This document shows positions 16,672-26,122 of a stretch of 40,241 nt of DNA, piece by piece. How positions within the stretch are numbered: the first letter of the stretch is position 1; every line of letters begins with the position of its first letter. Source of the DNA: an uncultured Clostridia bacterium. Its GTDB lineage: Bacteria; Bacillota; Clostridia; Christensenellales; UBA1242. The DNA lies in NCBI GenBank assembly GCA_947589025.1, contig CANQAY010000009.1:1-40241 (forward strand), given 5' to 3'. The position numbers were made by a program, and so were the translations under genes. The notes under the pieces were generated by a model that saw only the letters and a list, made by a program, of their open reading frames with translations, did no database searches and had not been told where the DNA came from.

Positions 16672-19170
16672 TGAATGTTCTAAAGCTTTTAATGCTTCGC
16701 GGTCTGCCGCATCTAATTCTGCAAGTAAATCGCCATCATTAAAATTTGTTTGTGCATCTGTTTGTTGTGCATTAACAGGGTAATAAAGGTTTTTGTATTT
16801 TCTGCGCAAACTTATTAATTTTTTTGCATCACTAATATCGCGGCCTTCGCCAACCTGAATTCCTAACAAAATTGCAAGTTTATCTCCTGTTTTAGCAGCA
16901 AGGAAGTCTTGTTCAGAGATGGTCCATTCTTTCTTGGTTTTCAATTTTTTAACTGTAACTGTACCATCCTCGTTCTTTACTACTTCAAACTTTTGAGTGT
17001 CATTAGTTGTAAGGTTTTGAGGTCTTACTGGCTGAACTGGTTGTGCAGGCTGAACTGGTTGAGTTTGTTGAGTTTGTTGAGCAGGTTGAACAGGCTGAAC
17101 TGGCTGAACAGGCTGAACTTGTTGATTAAATCCTTGGTTTTGTTTCCTTGATCTTAAAAATCCCCCTACTGTTCGTTTTTGAGTTGCTTCAGCTGGAGTC
17201 TGTTCTTCAGTTGGTTTCTGTTCTTCAGCTGGTTTCTGTTCTTCAGCTGGTTTCTGTTCTTCAGCTGGAGTTTGTTGTTCAGCTGGCTGGCTAGCAGCAG
17301 CTTTTTGTTCCGCCTGTAATTTTTTCAACTGTTCATCACATTTTTTTGCTGTTGCAGTGTCGCCTTTTATTAAAGCCAATATTTTTGTTGCTTTAATTAA
17401 TTTTTCTTTGTCTTTATCTGTGCGTTCATCTTTAGGTTTCTTTGTAATTGTTGTAATTGTTTTTTCAGTGTCTTTTTTAAGTTTTTCTAATTCATCATCG
17501 CACTTTTTAACATCTTTTTCATTGTTATCAATTTTAGCAACCATTTTTTTAGCTAAAAGGCGTTCAACTGTAGTTTTGCCTTTATTAGATAATGTGATTT
17601 GTGCTTCTTTTATTTTATCTAATTCTTTTTCATAAGCAGATGTGTCTTTTTTACGTAATTCGGCAAGTTTAATTTGTGCTTTAAGCATGGTTACTTTATC
17701 TTCAACAGTGTCAGATTTTTTTAATTTTTTAATTTGACTATTTAATTGTTTTTCTTGTGCTGCCAAAGCTTTTGCGTCTTTTCTATCTGCAGAAGCATCT
17801 TCGCTGGCAACGGATTTAGCTTCTTCTGCTGCAAGTTTTCTAATATCTTTAGGGGTCATAGAGCCTTGTTGTGTAAAGCTTAATTGCAATTCTTCAGCAG
17901 TGTGGCCAGTAAGGGCTTTAATTGCATAGCCTTCAGTTATAGCCAAAACTCTCTCGGCATAGGTCATAAGGTCTTTTTTAGATTTAACTCTTGTTTGAAG
18001 AACTTTGCCTCTTTTGTTGGTTTTAGGTTTATCATCATTAATTATGCGAAGCAAAATATCCCAATATCTTGCAGGTTTTTCTTTTTGGGCATTAACACGC
18101 CTGCTAATTAAACCTATGTAAGAATCTGCAGCTTTCCTTTCGCAGAATTGTTTAATTAAAGTTTTAACACTTTCAAATTGTGCTAAAGCAGCGTTTTTCT
18201 TTGCATTAGATTCATCGTTGTTTGCCTCATCGTTACTATATTTAGCAGCTTCTTTTTGCATATCATATAAGAAACTTTGCAAAGCGTGAAGCCTGTTACG
18301 ATTGGTTTTCTTTTTTGCGTAAGCGGTTATGTGATGTGGATGTTCTTTTAAAAATTTATCAGTTTCATCAATTTTCTTTAACAAATCAGCAATAGGCAAA
18401 TTTAAATTGTCTAAATTTTCTAAGTTAATGTTTTCAATCTTGTCACCATTAACCAACATTGAATATAATTTGTGAGCATTGCCATATTTCTTTTTGTAAT
18501 GCCTTCTGGTTGCAACATCCTTAATTCTAATTAATGCAGTTGTTACTAAAGCACCGCCGCCAAAGCCAATTATGCCAAGGTTAATTAAGTCACTAAGCAA
18601 ATGGCCGGTTAAGAAACCGCTAACACCAATAGGTGAGAAAGCCAAAGCTGTAACGGCTGCAAATGTTAAAGCACCAATAGAAACGGCTGGAACAACAAAT
18701 TTTTTAAAGAACCTAGACCATCTATCATGACGCCTTTCCAACTTAACATTTTCGTCATGAAGGATAAAGTGTTCGTTTAAAGATTTTGCAGTGTTTTCAT
18801 CAACACCCAAATTTACGTTGTTCATGATGCAAACATCAATAATATCTCTTATTAAAGCAGAAACGCGCTCCATCTCATCATTTTTAATTTCTTCTGCAGC
18901 AGAGTAATATTGATTAATAAATTCAACAATAGATTTGCATTTTTCTTGCGCAAATTTATTATCTTTTAACAAAACTTCATGATCTAAGGTTGCAGATTTA
19001 GAAGCCTTAATTTGCCTTAATGCTTTTTCATTAAAAACAACAGAACCATCAGTTGCTTCCAATAAATTTGGTTGTGCGGCTAAAAAATCGTTAAAACTAT
19101 TGTTAGTTTCTGCAGCTAGGTATTCATTAAATAAAGTAATAAGTTTTTGTAAATTAATGGTCTTTGCCAT
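16660..19170 (-). CDS. Large membrane protein with Glu/Pro/Gln repeats, unrecognised
   Basis: I recognise no family. From the ATG at 19170, which has a GGGAGGGG site and is preferred over the in-frame start at 19245, the protein has 836 residues. Residues 1-150 are soluble and helical. Two hydrophobic helices follow (about 158-178 and 195-215) and then a long charged helical part (about 225-625) with coiled-coil-like Lys/Glu/Leu patterns. Five PAEEQK-like hexads lie near 629-662 and QPVQPVQPAQ-type repeats near 684-717. A folded-looking C-terminus of about 110 residues has FEVVKNEDGTVTVKK and an acidic end. The architecture suggests a membrane-anchored scaffold. The repeats are perfect enough at DNA level to change length by slippage. 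Confidence 0.7.
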   Translation of the reverse strand: MAKTINLQKLITLFNEYLAAETNNSFNDFLAAQPNLLEATDGSVVFNEKALRQIKASKSATLDHEVLLKDNKFAQEKCKSIVEFINQYYSAAEEIKNDEMERVSALIRDIIDVCIMNNVNLGVDENTAKSLNEHFILHDENVKLERRHDRWSRFFKKFVVPAVSIGALTFAAVTALAFSPIGVSGFLTGHLLSDLINLGIIGFGGGALVTTALIRIKDVATRRHYKKKYGNAHKLYSMLVNGDKIENINLENLDNLNLPIADLLKKIDETDKFLKEHPHHITAYAKKKTNRNRLHALQSFLYDMQKEAAKYSNDEANNDESNAKKNAALAQFESVKTLIKQFCERKAADSYIGLISRRVNAQKEKPARYWDILLRIINDDKPKTNKRGKVLQTRVKSKKDLMTYAERVLAITEGYAIKALTGHTAEELQLSFTQQGSMTPKDIRKLAAEEAKSVASEDASADRKDAKALAAQEKQLNSQIKKLKKSDTVEDKVTMLKAQIKLAELRKKDTSAYEKELDKIKEAQITLSNKGKTTVERLLAKKMVAKIDNNEKDVKKCDDELEKLKKDTEKTITTITKKPKDERTDKDKEKLIKATKILALIKGDTATAKKCDEQLKKLQAEQKAAASQPAEQQTPAEEQKPAEEQKPAEEQKPTEEQTPAEATQKRTVGGFLRSRKQNQGFNQQVQPVQPVQPVQPAQQTQQTQPVQPAQPVQPVRPQNLTTNDTQKFEVVKNEDGTVTVKKLKTKKEWTISEQDFLAAKTGDKLAILLGIQVGEGRDISDAKKLISLRRKYKNLYYPVNAQQTDAQTNFNDGDLLAELDAADREALKALEHSGDL
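17020..17285. repeat. In-frame tandem repeats inside the 836-residue gene
   Basis: Two blocks. Positions about 17020-17118 hold 9-bp units encoding Q-P-V and Q-P-A (GGCTGAACA-like on the plus strand). Positions about 17185-17283 hold 18-bp units encoding PAEEQK (TTCAGCTGGTTTCTGTTC). The 18-bp units are nearly identical, which suggests recent expansion. Confidence 0.75.
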
Positions 19171-19209
19171 AATCCCCTCCCTGAAAGATATTTCTTTATC
19201 TTTCTTTTG

Positions 19210-19238
19210 ATTATAATACACATTTATAATTTTGTCAA
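19210..19238 (-). promoter_or_regulatory. Promoter of the 836-residue membrane protein gene
   Basis: TTGACA (19238-19233), 17-bp spacer, TATAAT (19215-19210): a perfect consensus, so strong expression is expected. Confidence 0.85.
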
Positions 19239-19350
19239 TACCCATTTTAAATTTTTTTTAAAATTTTTGTAAAATGGGCAAAAAGTGGCAATTTTTGCTT
19301 AAATTATATATGTATAATATGAAAATAAACTAATTTTAATTAACAAATTA

Positions 19351-19376
19351 GCAAAAAACCGCTTAACTTAGCGGTT
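19351..19376 (-). terminator. Terminator of the eno-cmk operon
   Basis: On the minus strand AACCGCT, loop, AGCGGTT, then a T-run. It overlaps the cmk stop codon. Confidence 0.75.
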
Positions 19377-20025
19377 AAATTTTTACAATTTGCAAAATTT
19401 TTTTAACAACTTGGGCTATGGTTAAATTTGTGCTATCAATAATAACGGCGCCATTGGGCACAACAAGTGGGGCATAAAGTTTGTGTTTATCAATTTCGTC
19501 TCGCGCTTTAAGTTGCGCTTTAATTTCTTTTAAAGTTATGTTGGGGTTTTTTAATTTTTCTTCTTTAAACCTTCTTAAAGCGCGCTCATTTAAGCTGCAA
19601 TCTAAATAAAACTTAAATTCCGCATTAGGGAAAACAAAACTGCCAATATCCCGCCCATCCACAACAAGATTGTGCTTTTTTGCAAAATTGCGTTGAGCTT
19701 TATCCACAACCGCCCTAACAAATTTATTGGTGCTAACAATAGGGCACAAAATGCTAATCAAATTGTCCCTAAACCTAGCGGAATAATCCTTACCATTAAC
19801 CAGCACAATTTGTTGGTTGTTTTTATATTCAATTTTTAATGTAAAATGCGGCATTTGGTCATCGGGTTTAATTTGGTTAATATCAAAATTAATATCAAGC
19901 AAATAACAGCACACTGCGCGGTATAATGTGCCCGAGTTAAAATGAATAAAATTTAATTTTTTGCTAACTTCTTCCGCCACGGTGGATTTTCCGCTTCCTG
20001 CTGGGCCGTCAATTGAAATAATCAT
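19375..20025 (-). CDS. cmk: Cytidylate kinase
   Basis: Cmk (216 residues) phosphorylates CMP and dCMP in pyrimidine salvage and DNA precursor supply. The P-loop GPAGSGKST lies at residues 7-15, followed by the CMP-binding stretch [14 protein letters not shown] (SGxxYR motif). [15 protein letters not shown] is the mid-protein nucleotide motif, and the lid is [27 protein letters not shown] replaces the common GTVVFPxA but keeps the essential RDIG. Its ATG overlaps the enolase stop by 4 bp (ATGA), so the two are translationally coupled. The length is slightly short but complete. Confidence 0.95.
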   Translation of the reverse strand: MIISIDGPAGSGKSTVAEEVSKKLNFIHFNSGTLYRAVCCYLLDINFDINQIKPDDQMPHFTLKIEYKNNQQIVLVNGKDYSARFRDNLISILCPIVSTNKFVRAVVDKAQRNFAKKHNLVVDGRDIGSFVFPNAEFKFYLDCSLNERALRRFKEEKLKNPNITLKEIKAQLKARDEIDKHKLYAPLVVPNGAVIIDSTNLTIAQVVKKILQIVKI

Positions 20026-21278
20026 AAATTAAATTTTGCCTTTTTGTTTAAATTGTGTTCTATGCGCAAAAGTTGATTATATTTGCAAACTCTATCCGTT
20101 CGGCAAATTGAACCGGTTTTAATTTGGCCCGCATCCACTGCCACGGCAAGGTCGGCAATAAAGCTATCTTCCGTTTCTCCACTGCGGTGGGAAATAACTG
20201 TGTTATATCCATTTTCTTTGGCAAGGCGGATTGTTTTAAGTGTTTCACTAAGCGTGCCAATTTGATTAAGTTTAATTAAAATTGCATTTGCAACGCCCTT
20301 TTTAATGCCCTCTAACAAAATTTTTGGGTTGGTAACAAAAACGTCATCGCCCACAAGCTGAATTTTTTTGCCCAATTTTTTGGTTATTTTAACCCAGCCG
20401 TCCCAATCGTTTTCGCTCAATGGGTCTTCTATAGAAACAATAGGGTAGGTTTTAATTAGTTCAGCGTACCAGTCAATCATTTCCGCCGTGGTTTTTTGCC
20501 CGCCATTGCTTTTGGTTAACTCATATTTTTTGGTTTTGGCATTATAAAACTCACTTGCTGCCACATCCATTGCAATGGCAATATCTTTTTTAGGGGTATA
20601 GCCAGCATTTTTAATTGCCTCAACCAGCACTTGCAATGGCTCTTCATTGCTTTTAAAGTTTGGGGCAAAGCCGCCTTCATCACCCACGCCAGTTGAATAG
20701 CCGCGCGCTAGTAGGCACTTTTTTAAGGCAGCAAAAGTTTCACTTGCCATTTGCATTGCCTCAATAAAGGTTTTTGCACCCACCGGCACAATCATAAACT
20801 CTTGAAAATCTACATTAGAACTTGCGTGTGCACCGCCGTTAATAACGTTCATCATAGGCATTGGCAGGGTGGTGCCGCCCCCTAGCTCTTTAAATAAAGG
20901 TTTGTTTTTATTTACTGCGCGTGCCCGTGCAACAGCCAAACTAACTGACAACATTGCATTTGCACCCAAATTTGTTTTAAATTCAGTGCCGTCTAACTTA
21001 AGCATGGCATTGTCAATTTTTTCTTGATTAGAAACATCCATGCCAACAAGCGCTTTGGCAATAATTTTGTTTACATTTTGGCAGGCCTTTAACACGCCTT
21101 TGCCGTTAAAACGCTTGCCGCCGTCTCTTAACTCTAATGCTTCCTTTTCGCCAGTGGAAGCACCGCTTGGCACCATTGCAGTGGCCTTTATGCCGTTATC
21201 TAGCGTAACCTCACATTCAACAGTTGGGTTGCCGCGGCTGTCAATAACCTCATAAGCCACAATATTTTTAATTTTCAT
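20022..21278 (-). CDS. eno: Enolase
   Basis: Enolase (418 residues) converts 2-phosphoglycerate to phosphoenolpyruvate in glycolysis. The N-terminal [13 protein letters not shown], the mobile loop [27 protein letters not shown] and the metal and catalytic motifs [21 protein letters not shown] and [11 protein letters not shown] are all present. The final [18 protein letters not shown] is complete. An AAGGAG site precedes the ATG. The gene is the first of an operon with cmk. It is about ten residues shorter than most bacterial enolases, mostly at the C-terminus. Confidence 0.98.
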   Translation of the reverse strand: MKIKNIVAYEVIDSRGNPTVECEVTLDNGIKATAMVPSGASTGEKEALELRDGGKRFNGKGVLKACQNVNKIIAKALVGMDVSNQEKIDNAMLKLDGTEFKTNLGANAMLSVSLAVARARAVNKNKPLFKELGGGTTLPMPMMNVINGGAHASSNVDFQEFMIVPVGAKTFIEAMQMASETFAALKKCLLARGYSTGVGDEGGFAPNFKSNEEPLQVLVEAIKNAGYTPKKDIAIAMDVAASEFYNAKTKKYELTKSNGGQKTTAEMIDWYAELIKTYPIVSIEDPLSENDWDGWVKITKKLGKKIQLVGDDVFVTNPKILLEGIKKGVANAILIKLNQIGTLSETLKTIRLAKENGYNTVISHRSGETEDSFIADLAVAVDAGQIKTGSICRTDRVCKYNQLLRIEHNLNKKAKFNL

Positions 21279-21296
21279 AACATTCTCCTTAAATGT

Positions 21297-21302
21297 ATTA
21301 TA
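21297..21302 (-). promoter_or_regulatory. -10 box of the eno-cmk operon
   Basis: Consensus TATAAT at 21302-21297, with only poor -35 matches upstream. The mRNA leader would be about 13 nt and include the AAGGAG site. Confidence 0.5.
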
Positions 21303-21372
21303 ACTTATAAAAAAAAATAGTAAAACAAATTTAACCTATTTGCGGCAAATATTTGTTTTTATTTTATATTAT

Positions 21373-21400
21373 TTGATTTTTATTAAAAATGTGTTAAAAT
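21373..21400 (+). promoter_or_regulatory. Promoter of recX, probably leaderless
   Basis: TTGATT (21373-21378), 16-bp spacer, TAAAAT (21395-21400), then 6 nt to the ATG at 21407. There is no room for a Shine-Dalgarno. Confidence 0.6.
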
Positions 21401-21406
21401 GAGCAT

Positions 21407-22015
21407 ATGAAAATTTTAACAATTAATTTAAATAACAAGCGCAATGCAAACATATTTACCGTGCAAACGGACGAGGGCAATTACCTCTTGCATGGTGATA
21501 TTATTGTTAAATATGGCATAAAATTGGGCGAGGTGGAAAATAAAATTTTTAACACCGCTTTATTTGAAAGCAACACGCTAATTGCCAGTGAAAAGGCAAT
21601 GAAATACCTTTCAAGCAAACTTAAAACCGAACAACAAATTAAGGACTATTTATTTAAGCAGGGCTTTAATAAAGGGGCAGTTATTTCGGCAATAGAAAAA
21701 CTAAAAAATTATGGCCTTATTGACGACCAAAAATTTGCCCTTAGTTACATCCGCTCCAACCCAAAATTTAGCAAAAATAAGTTAAAACAAAAGCTTATTT
21801 CATTTGGCGTAAAACAGGCTGTGGCAGATGATGTTTTGTGCAATTTAGATGATGCAGATAACTGCATTGCCGATGCACAAAAATATTTAAAAAACAAGTC
21901 TAAAGACAACGCAACAATGCAAAAACTAACCCGCCATTTAATGGGCAAGGGATATAATTATGAAACAATTAGGCAGGCTTTAAATAAATTAAAATTTTTT
22001 GTAGAAATTAATTAA
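21407..22015 (+). CDS. recX: Regulatory protein RecX
   Basis: RecX proteins bind RecA filaments and limit RecA activity. This 202-residue member shows tandem three-helix repeats: ASEKAMKYLSSKLKTEQQIKDYLFKQGF, then ISAIEKLKNYGLIDDQKFALSYI with the conserved GLIDD-x-x-(F/Y)A pattern, then SKNKLKQKLISFGV and a last repeat with MGKGYNYETIRQALNKL. An N-terminal beta-like segment of about 60 residues is usual for Bacillota RecX. No recA gene is nearby. The gene has its own leaderless-type promoter and lies just upstream of acpS, which has its own. Confidence 0.88.
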   Translation: MKILTINLNNKRNANIFTVQTDEGNYLLHGDIIVKYGIKLGEVENKIFNTALFESNTLIASEKAMKYLSSKLKTEQQIKDYLFKQGFNKGAVISAIEKLKNYGLIDDQKFALSYIRSNPKFSKNKLKQKLISFGVKQAVADDVLCNLDDADNCIADAQKYLKNKSKDNATMQKLTRHLMGKGYNYETIRQALNKLKFFVEIN

Positions 22016-22020
22016 AATAA

Positions 22021-22049
22021 TTTACTTTTGCAATTTTTTGTGTTATAAT
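22021..22049 (+). promoter_or_regulatory. Promoter of acpS, probably leaderless
   Basis: TTTACT (22021-22026), 17-bp spacer, consensus TATAAT (22044-22049), then 6 nt to the ATG at 22056. Confidence 0.7.
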
Positions 22050-22055
22050 GCCTAT

Positions 22056-22391
22056 ATGTTAGGCATTGATATTGAGCAGTGCGATAGATTTACCGACTGG
22101 GCCACTGGCAAACTAAAACGCATTTTTACAGAAAATGAAATTAACTATGCCACAAAGCAACAAAATGTTAGCCAGCATTTATGTGGGTTTTACTGTGTTA
22201 AAGAGGCAGTTGTTAAGGCAACAAACAATAAAACAATTAAATTTAATAAAATTGAAGTTTTGCATGAAGCTTCGGGCAAGCCCTTTATTAATAAAACGCA
22301 ATATGTTAGCTCAATATTAAATGGCAAAGATGTTGAAATTAGCATTTCTCACACGGCAAATTTTGCGGTGGCGGTGGTGCAAATTAACTAA
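22056..22391 (+). CDS. acpS: Holo-[acyl-carrier-protein] synthase
   Basis: AcpS (111 residues, typical) transfers 4'-phosphopantetheine from CoA to acyl carrier protein for fatty acid synthesis. MLGIDIEQCDRF carries the magnesium-binding aspartate (D5) of the GxDxx motif, and GFYCVKEAVVKA holds the (F/W)xxKEA motif with the second acidic ligand. ASGKPFI and SISHTANFAVAVV close the fold. An upstream in-frame ATG (22038) overlaps the -35/-10 region and is rejected. The next gene starts 9 bp after its stop with a good Shine-Dalgarno, so both are on one transcript. Confidence 0.95.
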   Translation: MLGIDIEQCDRFTDWATGKLKRIFTENEINYATKQQNVSQHLCGFYCVKEAVVKATNNKTIKFNKIEVLHEASGKPFINKTQYVSSILNGKDVEISISHTANFAVAVVQIN

Positions 22392-22400
22392 GGAGAAATT

Positions 22401-22949
22401 ATGAATCAAAAACAAATTATAACAAATTATTTAAAAAATTTAGGCAATAAAGATACTAGAACAAATCGTAGGGAGCGCGTTTTCCCAAATGTTGATAAAA
22501 TGACCAAAACCGTAAACGGCAAAAAGGTGCCATTAACTGAGGAAGAAAAAGCTGAGCTTAAAAATATTGTTTTCTTTAACTTTTTTAAATTGCACATCAA
22601 TTATGGTGGGGAATTTGAATTCTTTTACGGCTTAAGGGATGATTTCTTTGACGAGGCCGTTAGCAAGCGCATTTTATCTTATGGCGAAAATTATTTTAAC
22701 ACTTTAACCGGCAAAGTTAAAAGGTTTGAAAAAATTATAACCGGCAATATTAAAAACGATGTTGCCATGGTTAAAAGATATAATGACGAATTGCATGTTC
22801 AATTAAAAGCCAAAATGAAAGAAGTTCGCAAAAGCAACCGCAAGGCAAAAAAATCAACAGAAGGGCTAATTAGCCGTTGTGAAACTATTAATAATTTTTA
22901 TTTCTATAACTCTTCGGCTTCGGCACCTGCTTTAACTTACAACATTTAA
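22401..22949 (+). CDS. Hypothetical soluble protein
   Basis: I do not recognise this 182-residue protein. It is basic, has no membrane segment, and seems mostly helical. It includes VPLTEEEKAELKNIVFFNFFKLHINYGG and a Lys/Arg-rich stretch near residues 130-160 (KAKMKEVRKSNRKAKKS), which might bind nucleic acid. AAGGAG precedes the ATG, and it follows acpS by 9 bp. It ends at the terminator shared with ileS. Confidence 0.6.
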   Translation: MNQKQIITNYLKNLGNKDTRTNRRERVFPNVDKMTKTVNGKKVPLTEEEKAELKNIVFFNFFKLHINYGGEFEFFYGLRDDFFDEAVSKRILSYGENYFNTLTGKVKRFEKIITGNIKNDVAMVKRYNDELHVQLKAKMKEVRKSNRKAKKSTEGLISRCETINNFYFYNSSASAPALTYNI

Positions 22950-22954
22950 AAATA

Positions 22955-22982
22955 AAAAGATGCGTAGTTTTACGCATCTTTT
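22955..22982. terminator. Bidirectional terminator between the acpS unit and ileS
   Basis: Twelve-base perfect stem (AAAAGATGCGTA and its complement) with a GTTT loop. It contains the ileS stop codon. Confidence 0.85.
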
Positions 22983-25900
22983 CTTTGCATTTTTATTGTT
23001 ATTTTTTCATCGGCAATGTCAACCGTTTCAGCAATTTCTGGCGCGGTTAGTTTTTTAATTTCAAGGCACAGAAGTTCGCTCTTAATTTTGCTGGCGTACT
23101 TGGTTATAATTTCATTTAAATCGGCACTATCAGTGCTAAATTCAATATAAATTCGGTCCTCCACCTTAAAATCTGCCTTTTTCCTTAGCACTTGCGCGGC
23201 GCGGATAAGTTCACGCGATAGGCCCTCAAGCATAAGTTCGCGGTCAATTGTAACATCCAGCACAACGGTAATGTCACCATCGTTGGAAATAACATAATCC
23301 TGCTTTGGCTTGGTGGCAAGGGTAAATAGCCCGCTATCAAGGTTATTAAATTCCTTAATATTTACTTTGCCGGATTTAAAGCCTGCAACATATGCGCGCA
23401 TTTCAGTTTCAGTTGCGTTTGCTAAATAGTTTTTAACCTTTTGCACATCGCCTTTAAGCGCTGCACCCGCACGCCTAAAATCTAACGCCAAATATTCATC
23501 ATTGAATTTGGAATTATCATGCTCCAAAACCACATTTTTAATGTTAAGTTCGCTTTCAATAATGCCGGCATAAAGTTTAACCGCCTTAGCAACATTTTGG
23601 TTGCCGTTTATATATAAAGTTTTAAGCGGCTGCTTAACTTTAATTTGATTTTCGTTCCTTAGTTTACTTACCATTGTAAAGATATTTCTAACAATGTTGG
23701 TGTACAGGGTTAAATTTTCATCTTTAACTTTAAATTCGCCTATAACATAGCCGTTAAGGGCAACGCTTTCTGCCGCGCTTTTGTCCAATTCCCTTACCGC
23801 ATTTTGCCACAAATATTCAGTTATAAAAGGAATTATTGGGAACATAACCATGCAAATGTTTTTAATTGCGTAGTTAAGGCAGAAATAAGCGTTTAATGTG
23901 TCAGTATCATTTTCGCTTTTATAAAACCTGCGGCGGTTGTTGCGGATGTACCAGTTGGTCAGTTCGTCAATTAGCAGTTCAAAATCCTTGCTAACCGCAC
24001 CAAATTGAATGTTGGAGTAAGCCGTGTGCGCGTTTTTAACAAACTCATTAACGCGGTTAATTAGCCATTTATCCATAAAGGTCAATTTGTTTTCATCCGG
24101 CTTAAAGTTGGTTAAATCCGGCCTATCTATAACCGCATACGTGTTTAAGAAAATATACGCATTCCAAAGCCCCAATAATTTACGCTTAACCTCATCGCAA
24201 GTATCCCGCCCAAACTTAACATCGTTAATTAGCGGAGTGCAAACAAAGTTGTAACGGATAATGTCCGCACCAATCTCTTTAAAGGCGGTGTCCAGCGGAA
24301 TGTTGTTAGGGCTGGATTTAGATAACTTTTTGCCATCCTGCGCAAGCAACATTGGGGTTGTGCCAATGCGCTTGTAAGGCGCTTTGCCTGTTAAAACAAC
24401 ACTCATAACAAGCAATGAATAGAACCACAAACGGATTTGTTCCTTTGCTTCAATAACGCACTCAATAGGGAAATTTTTGTTAAAGAATGCTTTATCAGTA
24501 AAGTATTTTTTAGTGCTAAATGGGGTAATGCCCGCATCAAGCCAACAATCACCAACTTCTTTAATGCGCTCAACCTTGTTGCCGCAATGTGGGCAAGTTA
24601 TTTTAATTTTGTCAATATAAGGGCGGTGCAAATGAGGCAGAGAGTCAACTTCTTGTTCGCTAGATAATTTTTTAAACTCATCAAGGCTGCCAACCACCGT
24701 TAAATGGCCGCATTTCTTGCATGGGTAAAAAGGCAATGGCAAGCCATAATAACGGGAGCGGGATATTGCCCAATCCCCCATATTGTTAAGCCAATCCAAC
24801 ATGCGTTTTTTCATGAAATCTGGGTTAAATTCAACGCCATCAATGGCTTTTATTAGTTCTGGCCTAATTTCATCCATCTTAATAACCCATTGAGTTATAA
24901 GCCTATAAAGAAGTGGCTTTCCGCACCTATAGCAGTGAGGGTAACGGTGGGTGTACTTATGAGTGTAATAAACTTTATTTCGTTCTTTTAAAATGTCAAA
25001 AATGAAATCGCGCGTTTCGTCAGTGTTGGCGTCTTTTCCTGCAAGCACGCCAAAGTTAGAGTAGAACAAGCCGGCCTCGTCAATGGGCACAATTTTGTTT
25101 AGGCCTAGGCGTTCACCCAACTCAAAGTCCTCAACGCCACAGCCGGGGGCAATGTGCACAGCACCGCTGCCTTCGGTTTCGTCAACTTGCTCCCATGCAA
25201 CAATTTTATGCTCAAATTGTTGCTCCTCGAGTTCATTAAAAGGTGTTTCATAAATTTGCCCAACAAGTTCGCTGCCTTTAATGGTTTTTATGACTTCCAC
25301 CACATCGTCTTTAAGCACTTTCATTGCGTTTGCGTGAACAATTAAATTGCGGTTTGAAGACTTAATTTTAACAATATTGTAGTTCATTTCTGGGTTCACA
25401 GCCACAGCCACATTGGCGCATAGTGTCCATGGGGTGGTTGTCCAGACGAGCATATCGTTGTTGCTGTTTAAAATTGGGCATTTAAAGAATATCGCTTGGC
25501 AGGTATCGTCACGATAAACGCCATCACTTGCCATATCATGTTCTGCAATTTGTGTGCCGCACCTTGTGCACCATGGCATAGGGCGGTGGGAAAGTTTAAG
25601 CCAACCCTTTTCATCACATTTTTTTAAGAAATACCAAATAGCAGTTATGTTATCGTCACTATTTGTAAAATAACTATCATCCCAATTCATCCATTGACCA
25701 AGCCTAATTGAAGATTTTGTCATGGACTTTGCGTATTTATCAACTGTTTTAAGGCAGGTTTCAACAAATTTGTCAATGCCATATTGCTCAATCTCTCTTT
25801 TGCTGTCAATGCCCAACTCGCGTTCAACACGTTGTTCAACAGGCAAACCGTGACAGTCAAACCCGTTTTGGAAGTGCTGGTCGCATCCGCAAAGGGCGTT

Positions 25901-26113
25901 AAACTTAAACATTGCATCTTTAAAAGTGCGGTTGTAAGCGTGGTGTAAGCCCATATCGTAATTGGCAGTAACCGGGCCGTCAAGCGTGGCAAAATATTTG
26001 CCAGTTTTTTTGTTTTTGGCCTTCATTTTTTCAAAAATATCGTTGGTTTGCCAAAAGGATAGCACTCCTTCTTCCATTTTAACATAATCTAAATTGCCTT
26101 GTTCTTTTTTCAT
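22970..26113 (-). CDS. ileS: Isoleucyl-tRNA synthetase, IleRS2-like with GXHH signature
   Basis: IleRS (1047 residues) charges tRNA-Ile. The nucleotide-binding motif reads GLHHAY (G55-L-H-H58), not HxGH: first and third positions are swapped. The KMSKS loop is KLSKS in DGKKLSKSSPNN. The editing domain is complete (ETEGSGAVHIAPGCGVED). Two Cys pairs lie in the catalytic region (MPWCTRCGTQ; HRYPHCYRCG), and another zinc-like set follows (YPCKKCGH, CPHCGN). The long C-terminal extension after the anticodon-binding domain is typical of the eukaryote-like IleRS2 type. The SD AAGGAG precedes the ATG. It follows the phosphatase gene by 10 bp. No T-box motif is seen upstream. Confidence 0.96.
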   Translation of the reverse strand: MKKEQGNLDYVKMEEGVLSFWQTNDIFEKMKAKNKKTGKYFATLDGPVTANYDMGLHHAYNRTFKDAMFKFNALCGCDQHFQNGFDCHGLPVEQRVERELGIDSKREIEQYGIDKFVETCLKTVDKYAKSMTKSSIRLGQWMNWDDSYFTNSDDNITAIWYFLKKCDEKGWLKLSHRPMPWCTRCGTQIAEHDMASDGVYRDDTCQAIFFKCPILNSNNDMLVWTTTPWTLCANVAVAVNPEMNYNIVKIKSSNRNLIVHANAMKVLKDDVVEVIKTIKGSELVGQIYETPFNELEEQQFEHKIVAWEQVDETEGSGAVHIAPGCGVEDFELGERLGLNKIVPIDEAGLFYSNFGVLAGKDANTDETRDFIFDILKERNKVYYTHKYTHRYPHCYRCGKPLLYRLITQWVIKMDEIRPELIKAIDGVEFNPDFMKKRMLDWLNNMGDWAISRSRYYGLPLPFYPCKKCGHLTVVGSLDEFKKLSSEQEVDSLPHLHRPYIDKIKITCPHCGNKVERIKEVGDCWLDAGITPFSTKKYFTDKAFFNKNFPIECVIEAKEQIRLWFYSLLVMSVVLTGKAPYKRIGTTPMLLAQDGKKLSKSSPNNIPLDTAFKEIGADIIRYNFVCTPLINDVKFGRDTCDEVKRKLLGLWNAYIFLNTYAVIDRPDLTNFKPDENKLTFMDKWLINRVNEFVKNAHTAYSNIQFGAVSKDFELLIDELTNWYIRNNRRRFYKSENDTDTLNAYFCLNYAIKNICMVMFPIIPFITEYLWQNAVRELDKSAAESVALNGYVIGEFKVKDENLTLYTNIVRNIFTMVSKLRNENQIKVKQPLKTLYINGNQNVAKAVKLYAGIIESELNIKNVVLEHDNSKFNDEYLALDFRRAGAALKGDVQKVKNYLANATETEMRAYVAGFKSGKVNIKEFNNLDSGLFTLATKPKQDYVISNDGDITVVLDVTIDRELMLEGLSRELIRAAQVLRKKADFKVEDRIYIEFSTDSADLNEIITKYASKIKSELLCLEIKKLTAPEIAETVDIADEKITIKMQRKDA

Positions 26114-26122
26114 AATTTCTCC

